This document shows positions 1 to 6,754 of a stretch of 64,000 nucleotides of DNA, piece after piece. The position numbers and the translations under genes are program-made. Origin of the DNA: Mycobacterium sp. E183 (GTDB lineage Bacteria; Actinomycetota; Actinomycetes; Mycobacteriales; Mycobacteriaceae); the NCBI RefSeq assembly GCF_001667735.1, contig NZ_LZJN01000130.1:1-64000 (forward strand). The letters are read 5' to 3'. Position 1 is the stretch's first letter, and every line of letters begins with the position of its first letter. Below the pieces are notes generated by a model, which was not told where the DNA came from, made no database searches, and worked only from the letters and a program-made list of their open reading frames with translations.

Positions 1-497
1 GCACCCAACCGGCCCTGGCTCATCGAGGGCCAGCGCGCCACGTTCGCCGCCAGCTGCGCGTCCACGGCCGCCAACACGTCAGCGTCGGTGAGCAGATCGG
101 TGCGATACACCAGCGTCCGGAAGATTCCGAAGTCGATATCGCCGGCCGTGAAAACCTCACCCACCTTCGGCAGCCGCTCGCGCAGCGCCCGGGCATACCG
201 CACCCGGCTGGCCGCCAACCCCTGACTGATCCGCAACTCCGCGGCCACCTCCGCGGCCACCGCCGCCTCGGTATCCACCGCCCACTCCTCACATTCGGCG
301 CACCGGGAGAGCCGGTAGGCGAACAACTCCCCGATCGCCGCCAACTGCGCCGCCGCCGCCCGATTCTCCGCCCGCGACCAGCCCGAAACCTGCTCCAACA
401 ACGCCGACGACTCCGGCGTCACCGACGGATAGCGCCGCTCGAAGTGCTCATCCATCGCCGCGATCGACTCCGCCGACGGCACCCTCGAATCGAACAT
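1..497 (-). CDS. 13E12 repeat family protein (DUF222), C-terminus beyond window
   Basis: Reading back from the ATG at 497, the frame stays open to the window edge (165 codons). The protein starts MFDSRVPSAESIAAMDEHFE and contains RALRERLPKVGEVF, DIDFGIF and LAANVARWPSM. These are typical of the DUF222 half of mycobacterial REP13E12 proteins, which normally end in an HNH-endonuclease-like domain. That C-terminal half lies outside the window, so I cannot say whether the gene is intact. These genes are repetitive in mycobacterial genomes, and some copies are prophage insertion sites. The exact biochemical role is unknown. An SOS-box-like palindrome covers the start codon, and a CATAAT hexamer lies 7 bases upstream of the ATG, compatible with a leaderless transcript. 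Confidence 0.85.
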   Translation of the reverse strand, partial: MFDSRVPSAESIAAMDEHFERRYPSVTPESSALLEQVSGWSRAENRAAAAQLAAIGELFAYRLSRCAECEEWAVDTEAAVAAEVAAELRISQGLAASRVRYARALRERLPKVGEVFTAGDIDFGIFRTLVYRTDLLTDADVLAAVDAQLAANVARWPSMSQGRLG

Positions 498-505
498 ACA
501 TTCGA
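490..505. promoter_or_regulatory. LexA (SOS) box-like palindrome over the 13E12 start codon
   Basis: TCGAACATACATTCGA matches the mycobacterial SOS consensus TCGAAC-N4-GTTCGA with one mismatch. It is the core of a longer palindrome (AATCGAA, 6-base loop, TTCGATT, 488-507). The site covers the ATG of the 13E12 gene, so bound LexA would block transcription initiation. Several 13E12 genes in M. tuberculosis are reported as DNA-damage inducible. Binding here is inferred. Confidence 0.6.
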
Positions 506-598
506 TTATGCCACCCGGCTACGACAGGTCCAGCCCAACTTTCTCGGGCTGTGGATAACTCGCCGCGGCCCGGCGCGCCACGCCAAATCCGCGACCCG

Positions 599-1561
599 CT
601 AGTCCCCCTGCCGGACCCAGGCGAAGATGTACAGGCTCATCGCCGTCACGAGCGCGATCAACACCCACTGCACGATGGCTTGGTCGATCCACGAGCCGGG
701 CGGCGGCGCGCCGGGAAGGATGTTGCGCAGCGGCACGATGGCGAACAGATTCGCGGCGTACCAGGTTGCGAATGGCGGCAGGAACTTCCTTCTGCCCAGC
801 GCCATCGGAATGGCGACCAGCAGCGCCAGGGTGGGCAGGCTGATCAGGACCAGACAGATGCCCAAGTCGAAGATCAGCGGGCCCTTCGCCCGCTTCAAGG
901 TGATGACCACGTTCCCGTTGTCGGTGCCGCGCTGCGTCGGGAGCGCGCCGGGATCGTGGACGCGGTTGACGCTGATGTCCCAGCCGTCCAACTCCCCGGT
1001 CACCTCGACCCGCGCGGGCACCTTCTTCAGGTTGTCGCCCGACCCGACGAACGCGTCCGCCGAGATCGGCTCGGTCCGATAGGAGTCGAACGGCCAGTTG
1101 CCCGGATCGCCGTGCGCCACGACGGTGGTGTTGAGTTGCGCTGGCGCCTTGCCCTTGGGGTAATGCAGGTCGCCGAGGTCGCTCGTCGGATAAAGCCGCA
1201 CGGCGACGTCGGTCCCCAGCACGTCGAAGCGGTTGTCGTATGCCGAAATGCCCGGGTAGACAAGCACATTCACCCCGAGGCGTTTGGCGACCGGTTTCAG
1301 CTCCTCCACCTGCAGCTGCACGATGGTCGCATCGCCGCCGCCCTGGCTCAGGTCAAGCGGAGGGAGTGGCCCCTCCGACCGTTCGAGCCAGTGCACCCCG
1401 AACAGGGACAACATGTAGGCGGTGACGACAACGGCCAGGATGGCCACGCCGATGACGATGCGGGGGCGTTTCGCCATGTGTTTGCCACTGGGCGGCGAGG
1501 ACGGCGTCGGTGCGTCCGACGGGGGCGGCGGGGCCGGTGCCGCGGGGGCCTCGGCGGTCAC
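599..1561 (-). CDS. DUF4436 membrane protein, paralogue A (Rv0713-like)
   Basis: About 320 residues. The N-terminus is Ala/Pro-rich and cytoplasmic, followed by a membrane segment (IVIGVAILAVVVTAYMLSLF). A long extracytoplasmic domain follows, with DLGDLHYPKGKAPAQ and GDPGNWPFDSYRTE. The C-terminus carries several membrane segments, including LIFDLGICLVLISLPTLALL. Paralogues B and C have the same layout, and the family matches DUF4436, whose function is unknown. I chose the GTG at 1561 (reads MTAEAPAAP) because it aligns with the MTAGTPAPP start of paralogue C and overlaps the stop of a short upstream ORF. A GTG at 1600 in the same frame would add 13 residues. In M. tuberculosis one such gene follows atsA-FGE. 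Confidence 0.8.
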   Translation of the reverse strand: MTAEAPAAPAPPPPSDAPTPSSPPSGKHMAKRPRIVIGVAILAVVVTAYMLSLFGVHWLERSEGPLPPLDLSQGGGDATIVQLQVEELKPVAKRLGVNVLVYPGISAYDNRFDVLGTDVAVRLYPTSDLGDLHYPKGKAPAQLNTTVVAHGDPGNWPFDSYRTEPISADAFVGSGDNLKKVPARVEVTGELDGWDISVNRVHDPGALPTQRGTDNGNVVITLKRAKGPLIFDLGICLVLISLPTLALLVAIPMALGRRKFLPPFATWYAANLFAIVPLRNILPGAPPPGSWIDQAIVQWVLIALVTAMSLYIFAWVRQGD

Positions 1562-1602
1562 GGGCAACCCACCGGTGTTCCGGGGCGCGTCGAGGGCCAC
1601 AC
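1558..1602 (-). CDS. candidate near-leaderless 14-codon uORF of DUF4436 paralogue A
   Basis: A GTG lies 8 bases downstream of the TAGCAT box at 1611-1616. It opens a 14-codon frame (VWPSTRPGTPVGCP) whose TGA overlaps the GTG start of DUF4436-A by four bases (GTGA). Paralogues B and C have the same arrangement. The predicted transcription start is at or just before the GTG. Expression is inferred from architecture only. Confidence 0.4.
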   Translation of the reverse strand: MWPSTRPGTPVGCP

Positions 1603-1610
1603 GTGGTCAG

Positions 1611-1616
1611 ATGCTA
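1611..1616 (-). promoter_or_regulatory. conserved -10 element (TAGCAT) of DUF4436 paralogue A
   Basis: Read on the minus strand, TAGCAT fits TANNNT and sits in the context GTTCGCTAGCATCTG. Close versions precede the other two DUF4436 paralogues. It lies in the gap after the FGE gene stop (1694). No convincing -35 was found. Confidence 0.45.
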
Positions 1617-1693
1617 GCGAACTCGTGCAGACCGTGCGCGCCTACGAACGCCCCGTCACTCGCCGTCCATGCGGCGGTAACCCGCTCGTCGCC

Positions 1694-2608
1694 TCAGTGT
1701 CGGGGGGCGTCTCCGCCAGCGGGGTCCGTTTGCTGCGCGACGCAGCGGAACCCGATGTGGGTTGTCGCGGTGTCCTGTGACTGTGGCGATCGGGCGGCCG
1801 GACGGTACCGGTGGCAGTACTCCGGCGCGCACAGGTGCGAACCACCCTTCAGCGTCTGGCTGACGGTCGGATCCGCGGGTCCCGTCGGGGCGCAACAGGC
1901 CTTGGGCGGCCCGCCGATCCGGTGGTGCGCGGAGAACTCCGTGGCGGTCCATTCCCAGACGTTGCCGATCATGTCGAGCAGGCCGAATCCGTTGGGTGGA
2001 AACGTTCCCACGGGCGACGTGCCCACCCAGCCGAGTGCGCCGTCGTTGCGGTAGGGGAACCGGCCCTGCCAGGTGTTGGCCATCAGTCGGCCGGCTGGTG
2101 TGGGCTCCTCCCCCCACGCGTACGTGCCGGCGCACCCGCCGCGGGCGGCGTACTCCCACTCGGCCTCGGTCGGCAGCCGCCGGCCGGCCCAGCGCGCGTA
2201 TGCGGCGGCGTCGGGGTAGGCCACTTGCACCACCGGGTGATCGGGCCGGTCGGTGATGTCGCTGTCCGGGCCGAACGGATGCCGCCAACTGGCACCCGGC
2301 ACCCATTCCCACCATTGCCGCCAGTCCCGCAGGTCGACGGGGCCGGAGGTGGGCCGGAAAACCATGGCGCCGGGACACAGGTCCGCCGGGTTGGCGCCCG
2401 GATACAGCGCCGGGTCGATCGGTTGCTCGGCCACGGTCACATACCCTGTGGCCGAGACGAATTCGGCGAACTGCGCGTTGGTCACCGGGTGCCGTTCCAC
2501 CGCGAAGGCGGCAACGGTCACCGTGTGGATCGGGGCCTCTTCGGGGTAGAAGCTGGTCGAGCCCATGCGGAACGATCCGCCGGGTAGGTCGACCAACTCG
2601 CTGAGCAC
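1694..2608 (-). CDS. Formylglycine-generating enzyme (sulfatase-modifying factor, Rv0712-like)
   Basis: A 304-residue FGE-sulfatase domain protein that oxidises the signature cysteine of sulfatases to C-alpha-formylglycine. It starts at the GTG giving MLSELVDLPGGSFRMGS, matching the M. tuberculosis N-terminus; upstream in-frame codons do not look coding. The PTEAEWEYAARGG and NVWEWT blocks are typical. The catalytic copper-binding cysteine pair is present in GGSHLCAPEYCHRYRP. The obvious client is AtsA at 6.7-9.1 kb, which carries CSPTR. In M. tuberculosis the two genes are adjacent; here four genes separate them. It ends 92 bases before the TAGCAT-driven DUF4436-A unit, and DUF4436-B ends 20 bases upstream, so B and FGE may be co-transcribed. 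Confidence 0.93.
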   Translation of the reverse strand: MLSELVDLPGGSFRMGSTSFYPEEAPIHTVTVAAFAVERHPVTNAQFAEFVSATGYVTVAEQPIDPALYPGANPADLCPGAMVFRPTSGPVDLRDWRQWWEWVPGASWRHPFGPDSDITDRPDHPVVQVAYPDAAAYARWAGRRLPTEAEWEYAARGGCAGTYAWGEEPTPAGRLMANTWQGRFPYRNDGALGWVGTSPVGTFPPNGFGLLDMIGNVWEWTATEFSAHHRIGGPPKACCAPTGPADPTVSQTLKGGSHLCAPEYCHRYRPAARSPQSQDTATTHIGFRCVAQQTDPAGGDAPRH

Positions 2609-2628
2609 CCGTTCAGGGTACGAGCACC

Positions 2629-3585
2629 TCAGTCGGACTGGCGGTACCACGTGAGCATGTACAGGCCCATCGCACCGACCAGCGCGAGCAGCACCCAGAT
2701 CACTAGCGCCTGGTCGATCCACGCACCGGGCGGCGGCGAACCGGGAAGGAAGTTGCGGATCGGTATGACGGCGAACAGCATCGCGGCGAACCATGTCACG
2801 AACGGCGGCACGAATTTGCGCTTGCCCAAGGCGATCTGGATGGCAACCGCGAACGCCAGGGCCGGCAGGGCGAAGAGGACCAGGCAGATGCCGAGGTCGA
2901 AGATCAGCGGACCCTTGGCCCGGTGCAGCGTGATGACCACGTTGTCCGGCCGGTCCGATTCCTGGCTGGCTTCGCCGACGCGCTGGACGCTCACGTCCCA
3001 GCCGTCCAACGCGCCCGCGACCTCGACCCGGGCGGGGATGTATTGGCGGGCGTCGCCCTGGCCGACGAGGACGTCGGCCGAGAGGGTGTCGGTCCGATAG
3101 GAGTCGAAGGGCCAGTTGTTGGGGTCGCCGTGCGCCTCGATCGTGGTGGCGACCTGCGCCGGCGACTTCCCCGCCGGGTATTGCAGATCACCGAGGTCGT
3201 TGGGGGGGTCCATGCGGACCGCGGTGTCGGTCTTCAACACGTCAAGGCGTTTGTCGAACATCGAGTCTTCGGGAATCACAAGCACTTTCACCGTCAGGCG
3301 ATTGGCGACGGTGTCCAGCTTCTCGAGCCGGACCAGCACGATGGTGTCGCTCGTCGCGTTCAAATCCGGCGGCTTGAGCGGCTCCCCCGACCTGGCCAGC
3401 AGGTGGAAGCCGAACAGCGTCAGCGAATAGACCACGACGAAGCCGAGCAGGGTGACGAGACCGACGATCAGGCGCCGCCTGGGCTTGCGCGGCGGCTCGG
3501 GCGGCGCCGACGCCGTGGCGGCGGGCGGCGGCGTTGCTGGAGTTGCGGGCTGCTGCTGCGGGGGAGACGCGTGACTGGCCATCAT
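2629..3585 (-). CDS. DUF4436 membrane protein, paralogue B
   Basis: About 318 residues with the family layout: Pro/Ala/Gln-rich N-terminus ([20 protein letters not shown]), a membrane segment (LIVGLVTLLGFVVVYSLTLF), an outer domain with NDLGDLQYPAGKSPAQ and PNNWPFDSYRTDT, and C-terminal membrane segments (LIFDLGICLVLFALPALAFA). There are two adjacent ATGs (3585 and 3582). AAGGAGA lies immediately upstream and spaces better for 3582, while 3585 overlaps the upstream ORF stop as ATGA. It lies 20 bases upstream of the FGE gene. Function unknown. Its interleaving with sulfatase-related genes and conservation in three copies suggest a surface role in the same pathway, but that is inference. Confidence 0.8.
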   Translation of the reverse strand: MMASHASPPQQQPATPATPPPAATASAPPEPPRKPRRRLIVGLVTLLGFVVVYSLTLFGFHLLARSGEPLKPPDLNATSDTIVLVRLEKLDTVANRLTVKVLVIPEDSMFDKRLDVLKTDTAVRMDPPNDLGDLQYPAGKSPAQVATTIEAHGDPNNWPFDSYRTDTLSADVLVGQGDARQYIPARVEVAGALDGWDVSVQRVGEASQESDRPDNVVITLHRAKGPLIFDLGICLVLFALPALAFAVAIQIALGKRKFVPPFVTWFAAMLFAVIPIRNFLPGSPPPGAWIDQALVIWVLLALVGAMGLYMLTWYRQSD

Positions 3586-3629
3586 TCTCCTTGGTAGAGA
3601 TTGATCGATGCGCCACCCTGAGGCGACAC
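3582..3629 (-). CDS. candidate leaderless 15-codon uORF of DUF4436 paralogue B
   Basis: GTG at 3629 lies 7 bases after the TACGAT box (3637-3642), the usual distance to a mycobacterial transcription start. The frame reads [15 protein letters not shown]. Its TGA overlaps the ATG of DUF4436-B at 3585. The AAGGAGA Shine-Dalgarno for the main gene lies inside the uORF. The start shares the V-x-P-Q pattern of the C uORF (VMPQ). Confidence 0.45.
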   Translation of the reverse strand: MSPQGGASINLYQGE

Positions 3630-3636
3630 CAGAGAG

Positions 3637-3642
3637 ATCGTA
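3637..3642 (-). promoter_or_regulatory. conserved -10 element (TACGAT) of DUF4436 paralogue B
   Basis: The minus-strand context is GTTCGCTACGATCTC, nearly the same as upstream of paralogue A (GTTCGCTAGCATCTG). It is placed 7 bases before the uORF GTG. Confidence 0.45.
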
Positions 3643-3957
3643 GCGAACTTCGATCTCCCCGGCGGTGAATCGCATTCATATCCCGAGTCAGGCTTTTTAG
3701 CCGTTCCGGCGGCCGCGGATCGCCTCGGCAGCGAATCGTCGACGGCGCAGCTCGGCTCCGCCGGCAGCCGCAGCGGGCATTCATCGGAGCAGGTAGCCCG
3801 TTCACCTGATGTTTGTTTGCTTGGCGGGCGCGATGGCGGTAAGTCTCGACGTGTGTCGAATCGGGGCAGGTCGCCCCAGTGCTCGCCGCAGCCGCCGGGC
3901 GTCAGACGCATCGTCGCCCGCTCGGGCCGAGACCGCAGCCACCAGGAGCCAACCACC
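3643..3957. other. Divergent intergenic region between DUF4436-B and the PstS-like gene
   Basis: This 315-base stretch must hold the promoters for both directions. I see the -10 of DUF4436-B just outside its left edge and a Shine-Dalgarno AGGAG near 3943 for the PstS-like gene. I see no clear sigma-A promoter for pstS and no Pho-box-like direct repeats. Open frames here are not supported as genes. Confidence 0.4.
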
Positions 3958-5088
3958 GTGAAGCGCAACCCACCGGCGACCGCCATCAGCCTGCTCGCCG
4001 CGGCGGCAGTGGCGGTGTCAGCTTGCAGCACCGACCCCCACCCGACGCTGGCCTACGCCGCCGGCGCCAAGGTGGACTGCGGCGGCAAGCAGACCCTGAC
4101 GGCCAGCGGTTCGACCGCGCAGGCCAACGCGATGACGAAGTTCGTCGCGGCCTACGGCAAGGTGTGCGCCGGGCAGACCCTCAACTACACGGCCAACGGG
4201 TCCGGCGCGGGAATCAGCGACTTCCTGGCCGGCAAAACGGATTTCGGTGGATCGGACACGCCACTGGCCGGAAACCAGTACGCCGCAGCCAAACAGCGCT
4301 GCGGTGGCGCCGACGCCTGGAACCTGCCCGTCGTGTTCGGCCCGCTGGCGATCACCTACAACCTGGGCTCGGTTGACTCGTTGGTGCTCGACGCGTCGAC
4401 GATCGCCAAGATCTTCGACGGCACCATCACACGCTGGGATGACCCGGCCCTCACCGCATTGAACGCGTCCATGCCGGCCGAAGACATCCGCGTCATCTAT
4501 CGCAGCGACGCGTCCGGAACCACCGATAACTTCCAGTCCTATTTGCAGGCGGCGGCCGGCGGGGCCTGGAACAAGGGCACAGGCAAGGCATTCAACGGGG
4601 GCGTCGGCACCGGCGCGCAGGGCAACAACGGCACCGCGGCGCTGGTGAAGTCCACCGAGGGCGCGATCAGTTACAACGAGCTGTCTTTCGCGCTGCAGCA
4701 AGGGCTTTACGCCGCCGAGATCAAGACCCCGGCGAGCCGCAGGTCCTTGCGGCCGGTGCGCATCGGCACCGACACCGTCGGCAAGACCATCACCGGCGCC
4801 AAGATCATCGGCAGCGGCAACGACCTGGTGCTCGACATCTCGTCGTTCTACAACCCGGCCCAGCCCGACGTCTACCCGATCGTGCTGGCCACCTACGAGA
4901 TCGTCTGCTCCAAATATGCGGACCCCGAAACGGCCAAGGCGGTCAAGGCCTTCCTGCAGGCCGCGATTGGTCCCGGCCAGGTCGACCTCGCCCGCAACGG
5001 GTACATCCCGCTCTCGCCGGACTTCCAGTCGCGGGTCTCGAGCGCCGTCGACTCGATCAGCGCTGCGGGAGTGACGAATTCGGAGTAG
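3958..5088 (+). CDS. pstS: PstS-like phosphate-binding lipoprotein
   Basis: A 376-residue periplasmic-binding lipoprotein expected to capture inorganic phosphate outside the membrane for a Pst transporter. GTG start with AGGAG nine bases upstream. The signal peptide ends in lipobox VSAC ([15 protein letters not shown]), which would be lipidated on Cys. Ligand-binding signatures are [34 protein letters not shown] and [12 protein letters not shown]. It resembles mycobacterial PstS3 in [10 protein letters not shown] and [12 protein letters not shown]. There are no pstA, pstB or pstC genes nearby. It is transcribed against its neighbours and ends 3 bases from the DUF4436-C stop. It was apparently inserted between atsA and FGE relative to M. 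tuberculosis. It may supply a Pst system encoded elsewhere. Confidence 0.9.
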   Translation: MKRNPPATAISLLAAAAVAVSACSTDPHPTLAYAAGAKVDCGGKQTLTASGSTAQANAMTKFVAAYGKVCAGQTLNYTANGSGAGISDFLAGKTDFGGSDTPLAGNQYAAAKQRCGGADAWNLPVVFGPLAITYNLGSVDSLVLDASTIAKIFDGTITRWDDPALTALNASMPAEDIRVIYRSDASGTTDNFQSYLQAAAGGAWNKGTGKAFNGGVGTGAQGNNGTAALVKSTEGAISYNELSFALQQGLYAAEIKTPASRRSLRPVRIGTDTVGKTITGAKIIGSGNDLVLDISSFYNPAQPDVYPIVLATYEIVCSKYADPETAKAVKAFLQAAIGPGQVDLARNGYIPLSPDFQSRVSSAVDSISAAGVTNSE

Positions 5089-5091
5089 CGG

Positions 5092-6027
5092 CTAAGCCTT
5101 GTGCCCGCGCCTGCGGTCGCGTTGCCGCCACCAGCCGAACAGGAAGAGCGCCATCGCGGTGACCAGACCGATCAGGACCCAGAGCACGACGGCCTGGTCG
5201 ATCCACGACCCGTACGGTGGGCTCCCCGGCAAGATGTTGCGCAGCGGAACAATGGCGAACAGCATCGCGCCGTACCACGTCGTCATCGGCGGCAGGAACG
5301 ACGTCCTGCCCAGCGCCACCGGGATGGCCACCCACAACGCCAGCACGGGCAAAGCGATGAGCACCAGACAGATGCCCAGGTCGAAGATCAGCGGGCCCTT
5401 GGCCCTGTGCAACGTGATGATCACATTGTCCTGGACGTCCGGGTTGGCGTCCTCGGGATCATGCACTCGGGTCACCGTGGCGTCCCAGCCGTCCAGCTTC
5501 CCGGTGACTTCCACACGGGCGGCCGCCTTTTCGCGGTTCTGGCCGGTGCCGGTGAACACGTCGGCCGCGATGACTTCGGTCTTGTACGAGTCGAACGGCC
5601 AGTTACCGGGATCGCCGTGGGCCACCAGCGCGGTGCTGACCTGCGCGGGCGCCTTACCTACCGGATACTGCAAATCGCCCAGATCGTTCTCCGGATAGAG
5701 CCGCACCGCGGCGTCGGTGGTCAGCACGCCGAAGTTCTTGTCGTAGAGCGAATCCTTCGGGTAGACAAGCACGTTCACCGTCAGCCGGTTCGCGACGGTA
5801 TCCAGCTTCTCGATATGGACCTGCACGACGCTGTCCTCGGCCTCGAGCTTGCTGAAATCGACCGGGGGCAGAGGGGGCGCCGATTTGGCCAGCAGGTGCA
5901 CGGCGATCAGGGAAAGGACGTAGATGACGATGACGGCGACGACGATCCCGAAGGCGATCGCGATTTGCCGGCCGCGGGAACCGGTCGGCGCTGGCGGTAC
6001 GGGCGGCGCCGGAGTCCCGGCGGTCAT
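5092..6027 (-). CDS. DUF4436 membrane protein, paralogue C
   Basis: 311 residues. Short Pro-rich N-terminus (MTAGTPAPPVPPAPTG), a membrane segment (IAIAFGIVVAVIVIYVLSLI), the outer domain (ENDLGDLQYPVGKAPAQ, GDPGNWPFDSYKTE) and C-terminal membrane segments (LIFDLGICLVLIALPVLALW). It is closer to paralogue A than to B in the central domain. The ATG at 6027 has no good Shine-Dalgarno and overlaps the TGA of a 4-codon upstream ORF, so translation may depend on coupling. Its promoter box sits in the 43-base gap after the lipoprotein gene. Function unknown. Confidence 0.8.
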   Translation of the reverse strand: MTAGTPAPPVPPAPTGSRGRQIAIAFGIVVAVIVIYVLSLIAVHLLAKSAPPLPPVDFSKLEAEDSVVQVHIEKLDTVANRLTVNVLVYPKDSLYDKNFGVLTTDAAVRLYPENDLGDLQYPVGKAPAQVSTALVAHGDPGNWPFDSYKTEVIAADVFTGTGQNREKAAARVEVTGKLDGWDATVTRVHDPEDANPDVQDNVIITLHRAKGPLIFDLGICLVLIALPVLALWVAIPVALGRTSFLPPMTTWYGAMLFAIVPLRNILPGSPPYGSWIDQAVVLWVLIGLVTAMALFLFGWWRQRDRRRGHKA

Positions 6028-6038
6028 TGAGGCATCAC
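6024..6038 (-). CDS. candidate leaderless 4-codon uORF (VMPQ) of DUF4436 paralogue C
   Basis: GTG at 6038 lies exactly 7 bases after TAGCAT (6046-6051), so the predicted transcript would begin with the GTG. The frame is GTG ATG CCT CAA TGA. Its stop overlaps the DUF4436-C ATG (ATGA). It matches the start of the B uORF (V-S-P-Q). Confidence 0.4.
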   Translation of the reverse strand: MMPQ

Positions 6039-6045
6039 GGGCCAG

Positions 6046-6051
6046 ATGCTA
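6046..6051 (-). promoter_or_regulatory. conserved -10 element (TAGCAT) of DUF4436 paralogue C
   Basis: The minus-strand context TTGCTAGCATCTGGCC shares GCTAGCATCTG exactly with paralogue A. It lies between the lipoprotein stop (6071) and the uORF. No clear -35 is seen. Confidence 0.45.
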
Positions 6052-6070
6052 GCAAGGGAAACGACAAGTT

Positions 6071-6754
6071 TCAGGGGATAATGACCGCGAATTGCTGCAT
6101 CAGCGTGGATTTGGCCGCTTCGAACCCCTGGGCTTTGCCGGGGCCCTCGAGATGGACGACGACCAGATATTTCTGGGTGTTCGTCCAGACGTGGGTGACG
6201 CGGTCGGCGAAGTCGTTTGCGGCCGTGCCGCCGGTGCCGCTCAGTAGCTGGCTGCTGTAACCGCAGAACTGGGCGGCGGTGACGGTGACTTTGACTCCCG
6301 GATTCGCCGTTCGCAGATCGGTGGCGTAGCGCAGGAACGCCCCGCCCGGTTCGAGATCGGTCCGGGTGATGCTGACCCGCACCGCCATGCCGTCGGGGCC
6401 CGTCGCCGTCAGCGCGACGTCACCGGTACCCGGGGTCGGCGGCCAGCCGTCCGGCAGCGGCACCGTGAGCACCGGCGCCGCCGGGTCCGCGACCGAGGCC
6501 TTGGTCATGGATCCGCTCGCCGGCGGCGGCGGGAAGCACACCAGCGCATTGGGTGGAATGTGGTCGGGCAGGGTGGTTTCGACGCCGGGCACCGGCTCGG
6601 CCGGGTCGGGCACTCGTGTCGTCGAGGTCGCCGACGTCGTCGACGACGCCGGCCCGCTGGTCGCCGTGCCGGCGGTGGTCTTCTCGCAACCGACAGCGGC
6701 GACGGCCAGCAGGCACAGCGCCGCGGCTTCAGTCGCGCGAAAAGGCAAGCGCAA
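6071..6754 (-). CDS. Putative lipoprotein, LpqN/LpqT-like
   Basis: About 227 residues. A TTG start at 6754 gives MRLPFRATEAAALCLLAVAAVGCEK: a short basic n-region, hydrophobic core and lipobox AVGC, followed by a Thr/Ser-rich linker. The mature domain has PDHIPPNALVCFPPPP, VPLPDGW, a central FLRYATDLRTANPG and a C-terminal HLEGPGKAQGFEAA segment. This resembles the secreted Lpq family of mycobacteria, with uncertain function. Other TTG starts are at 6772 and 6748. With the chosen start it overlaps the 3' end of atsA by 26 bases in a different frame, so it is probably translated from the atsA transcript. It is absent at this site in M. tuberculosis. Confidence 0.7.
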   Translation of the reverse strand: MRLPFRATEAAALCLLAVAAVGCEKTTAGTATSGPASSTTSATSTTRVPDPAEPVPGVETTLPDHIPPNALVCFPPPPASGSMTKASVADPAAPVLTVPLPDGWPPTPGTGDVALTATGPDGMAVRVSITRTDLEPGGAFLRYATDLRTANPGVKVTVTAAQFCGYSSQLLSGTGGTAANDFADRVTHVWTNTQKYLVVVHLEGPGKAQGFEAAKSTLMQQFAVIIP

